In this document: in pieces, positions 18,067 through 28,870 of the stretch
Position numbering within the stretch: position 1 is the first letter of the stretch
Layout: each line of letters begins with the position of its first letter
Assembly: GCA_947646735.1 (NCBI GenBank)
Contig: CANTFK010000736.1
Coordinates: 62,001-126,000 of the forward strand
Length of the DNA: 64,000 nt
Direction: 5' to 3'
Source of the DNA: Peronospora farinosa
Lineage: Eukaryota; Oomycota; Peronosporomycetes; Peronosporales; Peronosporaceae
Notes under the pieces: generated by a model
Databases searched by the model: none
The model's input: only the letters and a program-made list of their open reading frames with translations
What the model was told of the DNA's origin: nothing
Made by a program: the position numbers and the translations under genes

Positions 18067-20525
18067 TGACGGAACAAATTATAGAACTCCTCCATCTGGC
18101 ACTTCCCAATCTCGTGAATCTCTCCACAACCCCGGCATACAAACAGGCAGCGGTCAGACGGGTGACCTTTCCTTCCACAGCGGTCGCAGGTCAATCTTTT
18201 CCAGCAATTCAGATCTCCATGTTTCTTGGACCCGCAATATGCACATCTCGTGTTTGGGGTCGCTGATGATGGGCCGGGTCGCTGGTCTACCGCCTGGCGA
18301 TGTTGGTCGGCCTCCCTAGTCGGTAGATTCTTTGAGAACCTCACACTTGGATCCCTCCCCGCTTCCTTCTCCATAAGGTAGACTCGTCTAAGATCTCCCT
18401 CATTCTCCGAGGAGTCTGGACTGGAATCTTCAGAGCTCGAGTCTTCCAGGGGCGTCCGTACTGCATGTATGGAGCGGCGATTTAGATCTCTCGGCCTCTC
18501 GGGTAGTGCCGGTGCCTTCTGACGAAACTTGTTTGATCCAAACAGCATCTTGCCTCGTCTTGCCTTCGTCCGCTGACATGCTGTCAATACTTCCTCCAAT
18601 TCTTCCACGTCCGCCAGACGCAGCATAGTCAACTTGTCTGCTAGCTCTGGGTCGTCCACCGTCAAAATGTAGTGATCGACGTGATCCTTCTGAATCTTGG
18701 GCGACCCATCCTTAATCTTCATCTTCGCCCTGAGTCCAAGCACATTCAGGCGGTACAGATAATCCAGCGGGGTCTCTTCCGATCTTTTCTTCGCATGGTA
18801 GTACTGGCGGGCGACCGGCACCCCCGTACCACAGAAACGAATCATGAACTCTTGGATTAAGTCCTTCCAGTTTCCTCGGACTGAGCGACCCAGTTGACGG
18901 TACCAATTCTGTGCCGGTCCAGTCAGCAATCCTCCAAAAACGAGACATCGTTCATCATCTGGTGCTTGGTCTCTTATGAATGCTGTCTTGACCGTCGACA
19001 CCCAGCTGCGCGCTCTGTCTTCGTCTTGGTCTCTTCCATGAAATTCTTTAAGGTCCGAGGTCGCCGATAGTTTGATGCGAGGGACCATATTTGGCATCTG
19101 TCCCAGCGCTGCGTTCGCCATCATCGACTGAGGTCCCCTCAAATCCATGTTGTCAGGGTCGAACTCACAGGAACCGACGGATTCCATATCGACGTCGGTC
19201 ATCGTGTGGCCTCTTGGCATTTGTATGCCTGGATGCTGGTCGTGGTTAGCGGTCGTCCTTTGCGCCTCTGGTCTTCCTCCTGCTACACTCCCGTTAGGGT
19301 GTGCCCGCGGTACTTGACGTTCATTCAAAAATCTTGCCATCGCCGCGTCGAAGAGGGTCTGCAGATCGCCTACCGGGTAGGTAGGTCCTTCCCCCCCAGC
19401 ATCTTCGTCACGGGGCAGAGCAAATTCCATCTTTTTTCCTTGCTGCTTTCCCATTGGCTGAAAATCGGAATGATTTTCATTCTTGCCACGCGTCGCCGTT
19501 TCAAGACCACTTGGTCCCTGCTCCGCGCTGCGCGCTCGGGCCTGGAGCAGCGCCGCTCCAGTAGGGCCTAGGGGCATCCTAGTGACCGACCCAGTTGAGG
19601 ACGATCCTGGGGACCACGGTGCTGCTTCCCTCTGGCCGCTTGGCATTCGGTGTTGAGATGGGTCTTGATTCGCCCCCGGGTGGCCGGCGGCTCCGTACAT
19701 GTGGGGACCCACCGTGATGTCCTGAAGCGTCATCTGGCTGTCGTTGGACCGCTTGTGTGTAGGTGTCACCAGAGGTGGGTGTTCCGTTGCTGGTGTGGTA
19801 CCCACCAGGATCGACAGACGCTTGTGCATGTGCTCTAACGTTGTTGTGATTCTGTCGAACCCCAGGGATAGCAGGTCGTCCGGGTCGAACCGACCTGCGA
19901 CCATGTTCGCTTCACGAAGCATGGTGACCAGCGCTGTGATCGCGTCCGTGACGGAGTGCAGCCGTGGCAGGGTCGACACCGGCCCAGTGAGTTGACCCAG
20001 CTGCCGGATCTCCAGGATCTTCGCGACGGGGTCGCTCTCCAGGAACGCGTTCAGCTTGCGCTGGTGGTAGGCCCTCGTGACATCAGCGTCTGTCCATGAC
20101 GCCAGTCCTTCCTTCTCGGGGCCTATCGACTTGGTGTTTCCGGGTGCCTTCATCCGGAACTTCGTCGGCTTGGATTGCGCGATCTTGTTTTGTTGTTTTT
20201 TTGGGGACCTTAGCCTCTCGGTTTTCACCGTCGGCTGATGGTCCTCTGGATCATGATAGGCGTCATGACCCAAGGTGTCCTCAACGAGGACATAGGGAGG
20301 GTATTTAGGTTTTTCTTCAATGAATTCAACCTCGACCATGTTGACCGGGCCCCTCCCAAGGCCCGGTCGGTCCTTCGATCCTTTGTTTGTTTCTTCTTGA
20401 GTCACTGGCGATCGGTCTTCCCGTGACTCTTCGGTCTTGTGCTCCTTCTTGACATGAACATCTTTATCATCTTGGGACTCGCGGTGAAATCCCGCGTCTT
20501 CCGAAGATCCGGGCACGCGCACCAT
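18003..20525 (-). CDS. gag: Ty3/gypsy Gag, family A (840 aa)
   Basis: Capsid and nucleocapsid protein of the intact element. The N-terminal half is charged and low in complexity (KKQQNKIAQSKPTKFRMKAP). The capsid region near residues 520-680 holds GRDQDEDRARSWVSTVKTAF and VARQYYHAKKRSEETPLDYLYRLN. The C-terminus has cysteine clusters including a canonical CX2CX4HX4C knuckle (CDRCGRKGHPSDRC) followed by CRGCGEIHEIGKC. I chose the ATG at 20525 because it is the first one outside the LTR and overlaps the primer-binding site. An in-frame ATG at 20576 lies inside the LTR and would add 17 residues. The stop at 18003 lies 64 bp beyond the pol start. Confidence 0.9.
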   Translation of the reverse strand: MVRVPGSSEDAGFHRESQDDKDVHVKKEHKTEESREDRSPVTQEETNKGSKDRPGLGRGPVNMVEVEFIEEKPKYPPYVLVEDTLGHDAYHDPEDHQPTVKTERLRSPKKQQNKIAQSKPTKFRMKAPGNTKSIGPEKEGLASWTDADVTRAYHQRKLNAFLESDPVAKILEIRQLGQLTGPVSTLPRLHSVTDAITALVTMLREANMVAGRFDPDDLLSLGFDRITTTLEHMHKRLSILVGTTPATEHPPLVTPTHKRSNDSQMTLQDITVGPHMYGAAGHPGANQDPSQHRMPSGQREAAPWSPGSSSTGSVTRMPLGPTGAALLQARARSAEQGPSGLETATRGKNENHSDFQPMGKQQGKKMEFALPRDEDAGGEGPTYPVGDLQTLFDAAMARFLNERQVPRAHPNGSVAGGRPEAQRTTANHDQHPGIQMPRGHTMTDVDMESVGSCEFDPDNMDLRGPQSMMANAALGQMPNMVPRIKLSATSDLKEFHGRDQDEDRARSWVSTVKTAFIRDQAPDDERCLVFGGLLTGPAQNWYRQLGRSVRGNWKDLIQEFMIRFCGTGVPVARQYYHAKKRSEETPLDYLYRLNVLGLRAKMKIKDGSPKIQKDHVDHYILTVDDPELADKLTMLRLADVEELEEVLTACQRTKARRGKMLFGSNKFRQKAPALPERPRDLNRRSIHAVRTPLEDSSSEDSSPDSSENEGDLRRVYLMEKEAGRDPSVRFSKNLPTREADQHRQAVDQRPGPSSATPNTRCAYCGSKKHGDLNCWKRLTCDRCGRKGHPSDRCLFVCRGCGEIHEIGKCQMEEFYNLFRQWYNPAKHAGMFPEKLEKMAN
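20507..20524 (-). other. Primer-binding site of family A copy 2
   Basis: On the minus strand TGGTGCGCGTGCCCGGAT follows the LTR end (CCACCACA) after one base. Its complement ends GCGCACCA, as expected for a tRNA 3' end. The spacer base plus TGG form the ATG of gag. The same arrangement survives at 4712-4724 in copy 1. Which tRNA is used was not determined. Confidence 0.7.
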
Positions 20526-21672
20526 TGTGGTGGAGTGGGTTCTCAAAATTGTATGATGAGACCCCAAACCACTCACTGTGCCGGACTGCCGACTGTCGGA
20601 GGGGGTACCCCGATGCCGCGTATGAACCTTCTCTCACCTTGTGTACCCGTCGGCTGGCGGGTTGCACTCTTCGGAGGACTTGGTGACGATGTAGATGTCT
20701 GCCTTGAGGGAGGTAGACCTGGGGGGGCCTCGAGTGGATATGCTTCACTCGGTGGGCCGGTAGGTGGCCACTCGATCGACCTTGTCGAGAGTGGACTTAG
20801 AGCCAAATTCTTCAGGGGCGCTTGTCGTCCCTGGCCTTTTCCTTCTTGTTTCAGGGGTATTAACCACCTGACCTTTACGTTGCTCCCGGACCTTGAGGTG
20901 AGGGAGACCGCTTCCGATAGCGGGTCTTGGGGGGGGGGGTGTTGCTACTCGAACGAGCTCACAGGCCAAATATATCCTGGAGCTCTATTCGCCCTTGAAC
21001 TTCGCTACACAACTGTCTTCGACGGGGGGCCAAAATATATCCCTTCCCGGAACAGTGAGTAACTTAGAACAAGTCCTTCTTGGGTGACGGAGTCGTGCCA
21101 CGTAGATCGCAAATTGAGTAGTATTTAATATAGTCCTATCCTTTTACCTCCTTTACTCTATCCTTGCCTGAAGCTCTGATTCCTTGCGTCGACTAGTCTG
21201 ATCCTTGTATTAACTGGTCCGGAGTGGCTGAACCCCGAGGGGCCGAGGTCGACTGATGAGGGACCCAGGTCTACCAATGAGGGACCGGGTCGACCAAAGA
21301 GGGGCCGAGGTCGACCGATGAGGGACCGGGTCGACCAACGAGGGACCGGGTCTACCAATGAGGGACCCAGGTCTACCAATGAGGGACCCAGGTCGACCGA
21401 TGAGGGACCGGGTCGACCAATGAGGGACCCGGGTCTACCAACGAGGGGCCAGGTCGATCAATGAGCGGCCATGATCAACTCCCTTTGGTACCGGTTAACC
21501 GGTACCCTGATACTGATTTTTCTTCGGCGGATCCTGCGGATTGTCCTCCACCAACGGTCGCTCCCCTTCGAGGCCCCTGTCTCTCTGGTCCCCTGTCCCT
21601 GACCCACGGCCTATACTCTGAATCCAACTGGAGTCCGGGACCTTCATATCACAAAATTAGCACTTCACCACA
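20526..21672 (-). repeat. 5' LTR of family A copy 2 (1147 bp)
   Basis: Same termini (TGTGGTG...CACCACA) and content as 9435-10582, followed by the duplicated ACCT at 21673-21676. It carries the tandem array at 21240-21464 and the first 70 codons of the antisense ORF from 21461. Here that frame runs into flanking DNA and stops at 21712. Confidence 0.93.
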
Positions 21673-21676
21673 ACCT

Positions 21677-22134
21677 GACAACCTCATCACGAAGAACCGT
21701 CCAGATATCTAGCTGCTCCATCCAGTCATGCAACTCCATAAATGCTCTCATGACGCACGTCTTTCACACTTCTGATTTACATGTACATGTAATACCTTCG
21801 CTTACATGTACATGTAATACCTTCGCAACAGTACTAGTCCACAACAGATACCCAACACGAATACGTCTTGATCTACAATGCACTCTTTAAGTCATTCACA
21901 TATCGCCACGCATTTGGACTCGTAACCCCTAGACTCACCATCGCTATACCATCGTTAAGTATTTAGTCACCATACAATAACTAAATAGACCGAACAACAA
22001 TGAGTAGCCGGACCCTATGCCTTCACTACTACAAACAAGACATTTACGACACTACTTCACGATGTAAGGCATCACACGGCGAGCTTCAACACACATGCCG
22101 CAAGTCAGAATTTAAGCGATATAACTTATTATCA
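21677..22134. other. Short intergenic flank with a 25-bp tandem duplication
   Basis: No gene seen. At 21777-21826 two exact copies of a 25-bp unit occur, each containing the palindrome TTACATGTACATGTAA. The insertion site of the family A element is reconstructed by joining 9434 to 21677. Confidence 0.6.
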
Positions 22135-22733
22135 TACACTTACGGGCTAATAGCTATAGGTACACGTATCGAATACTTAACTGGCAAGTCTAAATGGGTA
22201 CGAGGTACCTTAAGTCTGCCACTTGGGTGCGGCACATCAATGTAACCCACCCTCGTGAATGTGAAATCCATGGATGGATTCACATTCAACGAGGATGACG
22301 CCACTTGGGACTGTGCATCATGGTGACACTTCAGACAGACGTCATCAGCGAGCTTGAATATATTTAAAGCTCGCACGTAAGGATACGCTGTTAAAGCGAC
22401 GCGTATCCGATTTTTTATACTTAACCAATTAAATTAGAATATAATTAAATAATTTTGTATTAAATATTAGTAAATTCAAGTCAGTCTTGAATTTACTAGT
22501 TATCGTCTACTTCGCACGAAAAGCTGATAAAGCTTCTGCGTGACGTAAGTAAGACACTTCTTAGTTCTTCGTTGCGCGGTTCGCTTCAAAGCAACCGGCA
22601 ACGGCTGGTACTGCGCTTCGAGCGCCGCCAACATTACCCCGCCAGGTAAGACGGTATAGTCGCTTCCTCACGCTTCTTCAAGGTGCGTGCCCGCGTAGTA
22701 CGTGGCAGCTTTTTTGCGAAGCGCCCGTTTACA
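22135..22733 (+). repeat. Solo LTR, family C type
   Basis: About 599 bp, the same length and layout as the LTRs of the element at 43822-51458: CTTACGGGCTAATAG near the start (decayed TGTAACGGG), the ATCCATGGATGGAT hairpin, AAGCTCGC, CTTCTGCGTGACGT, GGTAAGACGGT and the end GCGCCCGTTTACA. No internal element sequence follows on either side and no target duplication is left. It sits 74 bp left of the next element. Confidence 0.75.
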
Positions 22734-22807
22734 AAATATCTATAATAGAGTTGGCGCCGTGGTCGTAGATACGTGGTCATTAATGAAGTTGTGTACATGT
22801 GGATCAA

Positions 22808-23442
22808 TGTAGCGGAGCTGCACAGCTCTTTAGCCAGAAGAAGACTTTAGACTGGAATCCTCTTATTTCTAGAGAAATAAATAGAGTTAAGGCTAAAAGC
22901 CACTTAGTTCTAAGGAACTAATTAAACGACTTTAAAGTCACCCTCTTCTAAGGAACTAGGAAAGAGACTTTTAGTTAGTCAAGCAATAAGCTTAAGGTTC
23001 AGCGAACCAACGCACAGAGTGCAAGAACAAGCTAGAAGCTTAAAGGCTCAGAGAACCAACGCACGAAGTGCACAAGTGAAAAAGTCAGCGAGACTTGCGA
23101 TATTAAACTCAAAATGAGAACTGATTATATTTATGCTTTAAGATTTTATGAATAGTCCTACTCTAAGTACACTACACTAGATTAATTACTATAATAGTAA
23201 TTATTATATGCAGACTTTGCTATTGGACGATGTGTCGTCTAAACATCTATGTATGATGTACTTAGTACAGCGTTATCGATTTATCGAATCCTAATCGATA
23301 AGATACGGTATTACCGAATACCGTATTTTTAACGCTTATACCTCTCTAAAGAGAAGTATCAAAATGCTTTATATGCAATAAACAGGAAATTCAACCATAA
23401 ACTCTCGGAAAGACGCTACAACCGTCGTGTGACCCCGTTACA
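22808..23442 (-). repeat. 3' LTR of family B element (635 bp)
   Basis: Plus-strand start TGTAGCGGAGCTGCACAG, end GTGTGACCCCGTTACA. The right side is followed by CCCTCCCTCACC (23443-23454), whose complement GGTGAGGGAGGG is the polypurine tract. It carries many short inverted blocks, for example TATCGATTTATCGAATCC and ACGGTATTACCGAATACCGT. Confidence 0.92.
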
Positions 23443-23502
23443 CCCTCCCTCACCAGACTGACGTTCCCATAGAATGTCATTCGACATCTTTCCTCTTAGA
23501 GG

Positions 23503-24837
23503 TTGTGCTTTAGCGAACGTTTAAAACCTCACGGTTTGTTCACGGCACATAACATGACGCCTCCTGGCAGTGAATCACAGACTCTTCGGGACCTCATTGA
23601 AGACGACCTTGACGAAGCGGTTGATTACGAAAGTTACACCGTCTTTGTGGGACCCGATGGGTCCCCATTAGCCACCCTCCCGGGTGAAGATGACACTAGT
23701 CATGCACCGAATCTGTTCCTTGAACGTGGTGCTGCAGATGCGCTAACAGCGTTACGTGACCCGCCTGACGTATCATCAACGGTAACGGTTACCAACCCAC
23801 TCGACGAGCAGCAACAGCAGACCATTGACCAAGAGGAAGGCGCCAAGCGCCGGACGAAGAATATGGAGAGACTTCAGGACCACCGACAGTACAGGTTCAA
23901 ACCACCTACGGTGGAAGAACGCCTTAAGGAGGCATCTGGGCATTCCCTTTCTGGCTGGACCATTGGGCCTGAGGCCATTTCACCCGAGGATGTTGCTACG
24001 CGAACGGCCCTTCGACAACGGTATCTGGAACCTCATATTACTACGCAAAGCCAATACTTGGCACTCCTTAACAGGCAAGTGCGCGGTGCGCCAGTTCCTC
24101 CCATAAAGGGAGTTCCCTTCTTTCTGTTCGAGGGGGAAATCGAGGAAGAAGAAGACAAGGCTTTTAGCCGCTGGGCGCATTATGCGCGACGTTTAAGCAG
24201 CATGTGGGCCCTACGGGCAAGTGCCGATGTGGCAGACGTTCGACTCGAACGGAAAATGCGTTACGATTACGCTAAATTAAAGGCCTGGGGAAAATTAAAA
24301 TCCCAACGAACGCATTATGCGTCTGCTACCCAGCACCCCAATATTTCGGCTACACCTGTAGTCGCGAGTCCACGACAAGCCGAGGCCGCTGAGTCGCCTA
24401 CCCCCCTCACTACAGGTGAGAAGCGTCATCGCCAACAGGTTGGCCCTGCGCACGACGCTCAAAAACGTCCACGGCGTATGGGCAATCCTGCCGAAGGGGA
24501 ATCTCAAACTCTCATGAGTTTCACAACTCGGGATAACCCCGTCACTTTACCCGATACTGGTTTAGACGATGGCGGCGACGTTTCTTCAACAGACGTTCAA
24601 CATGGAACTGAAGGTTCCCCTGCCCATCAAGCAATGCTGGAAAGGGCCGGTGTATCGGCATGAGCTCATGCCGAGCTACTTCAAGAGGTGCGGTCCCTCC
24701 GTGCGGATATGCAGTCGATGAATTCCCTTCTTGAGTCACTGGAAGATAGCCGAGCCCGAGTGCAGGGTCAGCTTGACCTGTTAGTGCAGATGATTCGCCC
24801 CGCGACAATGCCGATGAACTCGGCGCGAGCGCCTTAG
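23503..24837 (+). pseudogene. Antisense accessory ORF of family B (444 codons, one in-frame TGA)
   Basis: Plus-strand frame beginning just inside the 3' LTR, with a second Met at 23554 (MTPPGSESQTLRDLIEDDL). It is open for 386 codons, has a single TGA at 24661-24663, then continues in the same frame to a TAG at 24835-24837. The protein is acidic and Gln-rich near residue 105, followed by a helical middle (RQYRFKPPTVEERLKEASGH; FSRWAHYARRLSSMWALR) and a basic stretch. After the TGA comes a coiled coil (ELLQEVRSLRADMQSMN...LESLEDS). The end (24542-24837) is antisense to the C-terminal part of pol. Function unknown. It is comparable in place and design to 10371-12599 and 54057-55556. Confidence 0.65.
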
Positions 24838-27800
24838 CGTCTATTTGGGACGGATCGCGATATGGTTTCAGCATGCCGACGTAGAACACAGGATGTGTAC
24901 GCAATTTGCGCGGCAAATTAAGCCTATACGCTGTGACTTTCTTGGCAATGACCGTAAAGGGTCCGATAAAGCGCGGACGCAACTTCGTCTTAAAGACAGC
25001 AGATACTACATTGGTAGGTAGGTTTTTAGCATTAAGTAATACTTGGTCTCCGACCTCATAATCATCAATACGACTTCGCCTTTAGCATCCGCATATTCTT
25101 TTTGTTTATCTTGACTATCAGCCATTGCGTCACGCACATGTCGTAAGACATTTAGTCGCGTTGCGAGAAACGCATTTACCTGTTTCTTAACAGTATTAGG
25201 GCTGACATCAGCAAGCCGATCGGCAACCTCTCCCCCACCAAGCCCTGAACCACACGGTGGTAGCGTTAACGGAATGCGTGGGTGTGTGAGACCATTCACA
25301 TAGAACGGAGTGTAGCCGGTAGAGGCGTGCACGGAGTTATTGAGTGCAAACTCAACTACAGGGAGCATAGAGCTCCATCGCTTAGGCGTTTCAGCAAAAA
25401 AGCTGCAGAGGATATCTTCAACAACGCGATTTACGCGTTCAGTTTTACCATCCGTCTGCGGATGATCCGCTGTGGACATGTCCAAACGGGTGCCCAGCTC
25501 CAGCAAGACGGAGTTCCAAAATTTACTCGTAAAACGAGGATCACGATCAGAAACAATTGCCACTGGCAAGCCATGTTGGCGAAACACTCGATCGATAAAC
25601 AGCTCTGCTGTACCCACACCATCGATCGAATCTGGCACAGCCGCAAAGTGAGCCATCTTGATCAAGCGGTCAACAAAGACCACAATACCTGTATTGCCAT
25701 GCGAATCTTTCAGGAGGCCAAATACAAAGTCCATACTAATGGACTCCCAGCACCCAGTGGGAATAGGCAAACTATCCAGCGGCGCTGCCGAATGGGGCGA
25801 GGGTTTTACCCGTTGACACGTTTCACACGTACGCACATATGTGATCACCCATTTATATAATTTGGGCCACCAATAACTTTGGCATACTGCCCCATAGGTC
25901 TTTTCACGACCCAAATGACCACCGATGGCGGTGTCATGTACCTCATAGAGGATACGATACTTCAAATCCTTGTCATGAGGAACCACAATACGTGGAGGAT
26001 CCGCCACATTCGTACAATATAAAAACAGCCCCTTATCGATAGAATATCGATGGAGGCTTGCACGTAATCGTGCCGACAATTTAATGTCCGAGTCTTTAAA
26101 CTCATTACTGCCAAGAGCATGTAGCGACGCTATACAATGATCTTCTTTAGCATACGCCGAACGAATGAGATCAATGATAGAAGACGACAACGTCGTAACA
26201 TGAGCAAGCTCATAATCAGGTCTGCGTGACAACGCATCAGCCAAAGCATTTTGCTTGCCCGTCTTATATTTCACCTCGAAATTATATTCGGCGAAGAATG
26301 ACATCCATCTGGCCATTCTCTGCGAGAGATGCGGCGACTGAGTCGCAGTGCGTAAAGACGCATGATCGGTATAGATCACGAAAGAATTAAAGCCCAGCAG
26401 ATGAACTCTAAATTTGACCAGGGCATACTTCATCGCAAATAGCTCTTTGTCATGAACTGGATAGTTCTTTTCTGCAGCTTTCAGCTGGCGAGATTCAAAA
26501 GCGATCACACGCTCACGGCCTTCATCATCTGTTTGTAACAGAACACTGCCAATGGCAAAATCCGACGCGTCACAGACGACGCTAAACTGTCGGTCAGGAT
26601 CTGGCAAAGCCAAAATAGTAGCATGAAGAAGGCTATCCTTCACCGCTTAAAAAGCGTCCTCGTGTTCGGCATGCCAATACCATTCCCCATCCATTTTAAG
26701 AAGATTTAGATAATGGCCGAGCCATATCAGCGTAATTCTCGCTGTCCTTGTGTAAGTAATTGGCAAGGCCAAGCCATTTACGCAAGTCCTTCTGAGACTG
26801 TGGAACAGGCCAATCGACTATGGCTTTGACCTTAGCGGGATCCGCTCTGAGGCCTCGCTTCCCAATGAAGCACCCTAGAAAGGGATTTTCTTCGGCCCCG
26901 AAGATGCACTTAGATGCATTAGCATATATATTATTTGTGCGCATGCACTCGAGCACAGCTCGTAAATGAACAATATGGTTGTCAATATCTGACCGCCCAT
27001 TTGCAGCTCGACTATGGACAAAAATGTCATCAAAGTATTTCTGTGCATAACTTCGATGGGGTCGAACCAATTGCGTTACCAACCGGTTAAACGTAGCCGG
27101 AGCATTAGATAGCCCCTGGGGCATCACCAACCACTCCCAGAGCATACCGCTCGGAGTACTAATAGCAGTGAGCCGAATATCGCTAGCTCGCATGAGCAAT
27201 TGGTAATAACCATCGACTAAGTCGAGCGCACTGTACATGGTACAACCGGACATATTGTTCTGAAGAACATCCTTTCTAGGTATTGGCGTCTGTGCAGGTA
27301 TAGTGGCTGCATTGAGCTTATTATAAGCATGAACGATACGCCATTTACCATTCGGTTTCTTAACACAGAAAGTGGGTGTCGAGTGCGGAGATTTACTCTC
27401 ACGCACCATGCCCGCCGCGTGCTTTGCACGAAAGAACTCGTCAATGACGTCACACTGTTCTTTGGGTAAAGGCCACTGCCGTGTTACACAGTATTTGATT
27501 CCGGGAACCAAGTCAATTCCATGACGTACACCCCTATCAGGTGGTAGAACCGACGGTGGATCGTGACACACCACGTCCTGAAATTCCCTAACTAAAGGAT
27601 AGTAGGGATCTGAAGGGTCCCTCAGAATAGATGCCCCACTACGTGCACTTAGTGCCGCCTTTGTATCTTCGAGGACTGTCTCATCGACAAGCGAGGATGA
27701 GTTCAGCTCGAGGTTAGGTCTAATGACCACCATATCGGATAGAACACCAACCTTCAAGGCCTGATGAAATTCATCCACAGACATTTCGTCTAGCTCTAAA

Positions 27801-28870
27801 AAAACATTTAGTGATGGGAGGGCCTCAAGTTCAACCTCACCATCTACATCACCTGTCACTCCGTTGACCAGGGTGTACAACTAGTCACTGACATGACTAC
27901 GCGATAAAACAGACGCTTTGCGTCTCGCAGCCGCCATCTGCTACGCTGCCGTCTCATTGACGAGACCGTACCTTTTAAAGTACTTGGGATACCATCATCT
28001 CCAAGGTCAACAGATCCCTTGACCTTAACCTGCCCTGTGCGAGAGCCGATGTCAGTAGTGGGTCACTAGTACCAGTGACCTCACTAACAAGGTCATCAAC
28101 CTTCACTACTCTATACGAGAGCCGATGTCATTATCGACATCCAGTGAATCGCATTTACAGCCAATATCACTAACAAGGTCATCGACCTTCACTTACTCTA
28201 TACGAGAGCCGATGTCATTACCGACATCCAGTGAGTCATGACCTCACTAACAAGGTCATCGACCTTCACTTACTCTATACGAGAGCCGATGTCATTACCG
28301 ACATCCAGTGTCTCAATATTACTATGAGTATCACTCAACGGAGTACGTGCCGCTCCACTAGGTGTCATTGAGCTCTGCTCGACACTATTATTGTTGACAT
28401 TGGAGTTTATTTATTCAGACACTCCAATGTCCAGCACACTGACTGAATCAGTTACTGGCTCGCGCCAATAGCACTTTTGTTATCTAGCAAAGGTGGGTTC
28501 ATGACTCTCCAAAGCGTCGCTAGGAACATTGCGCGTTGCGCCTAAAGTTTTGGATCTCCAATCGATCCACGGCTCATGGCGTTCCAGCCAGGCCATACCG
28601 AGAATGAGATCATATATCGAGTCCAAATCTAGGACAAAGACAGCGTTCAACGCTATTGAAGTCTAAGAACTTCACACCTAAGCTCAACGGAACTTTAGGA
28701 ACTGTGACACGTACACCTGTTGCGAGACGAACGGTTATACTGTCACCCTCTTGCGTTTCTAGCGCCTCAGCATACAGCTGACTCCCTTCAAGGGAAAGAC
28801 GTCGAACATAATTACCTGACGCCCCTGAGTCAATTAGAATTGACCATGGTTTCTTAAAACCCTTAACGGT
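24542..28870 (-). pseudogene. pol: Ty3/gypsy pol of family B, frameshifted
   Basis: Pieces in order on the minus strand: protease near 28780-28860 (WSILIDSGASGNYVRRLSL); RT 26696-27880 with [15 protein letters not shown] and YFDDIFVHS; RNase H and integrase 25006-26643 with VVCDASDFAIGSVL, IYTDHASLR, zinc finger (GGHLGREKTY...CETCQR), MDFVFGL, VSDRDPRF and HPQTDGKTERVN; and the C-terminus 24542-24982 (RPRFIGPFTVI..., THPVFYVGMLKPY) ending in a chromodomain-like FHVERLLKKRR...QYRVK. A frameshift lies near 26700, a TAA at 26646-26648, another shift near 25000. There is one RNase H only and its TDH is intact, unlike family A. Confidence 0.85.
28045..28316 (-). repeat. Tandem duplication inside family B pol (about 3 copies)
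   Basis: Blocks of roughly 75-95 bp recur: ACGAGAGCCGATGTCATTACCGACATCCAGTG followed by CACTAACAAGGTCATCGACCTTCACTTACTC. The last two copies (about 28163-28316) are nearly identical. They lie between the protease and RT regions. In the minus strand they would repeat the peptide DVGNDIGSRI. Probably replication slippage in the element. Confidence 0.7.

Larger units (their letters stand above)
9435..21672 (-). mobile_element. Complete young Ty3/gypsy element, family A (copy 2), with antisense ORF
   Basis: A 12,238-bp element flanked by the 4-bp duplication ACCT (9431-9434 and 21673-21676). The LTRs (9435-10582 and 20526-21672) differ, by eye, at one G-run length and one base (A/C near 10130/21219), so insertion is recent. 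Minus-strand order is 5' LTR, primer-binding site, gag, pol, about 190 bp of spacer, an antisense 742-codon ORF on the plus strand, a G-rich tract and the 3' LTR. Pol has two RNase H domains and a C-terminal chromodomain. Dual-RNase-H Ty3 elements are known in plants (Tat lineage) and, as I recall, in oomycetes. All three ORFs are open, so this copy may be autonomous. Confidence 0.93.

Noticed and set aside
22000..22376. Frames of about 80 codons over the solo LTR
   Set aside because: They read through LTR sequence and through its hairpin; related frames in other LTR copies are not conserved.
28045..28316. Regularly spaced repeats that could suggest a CRISPR-like array
   Set aside because: Units are contiguous duplications inside a retrotransposon pol; no spacers, and the context is eukaryotic.
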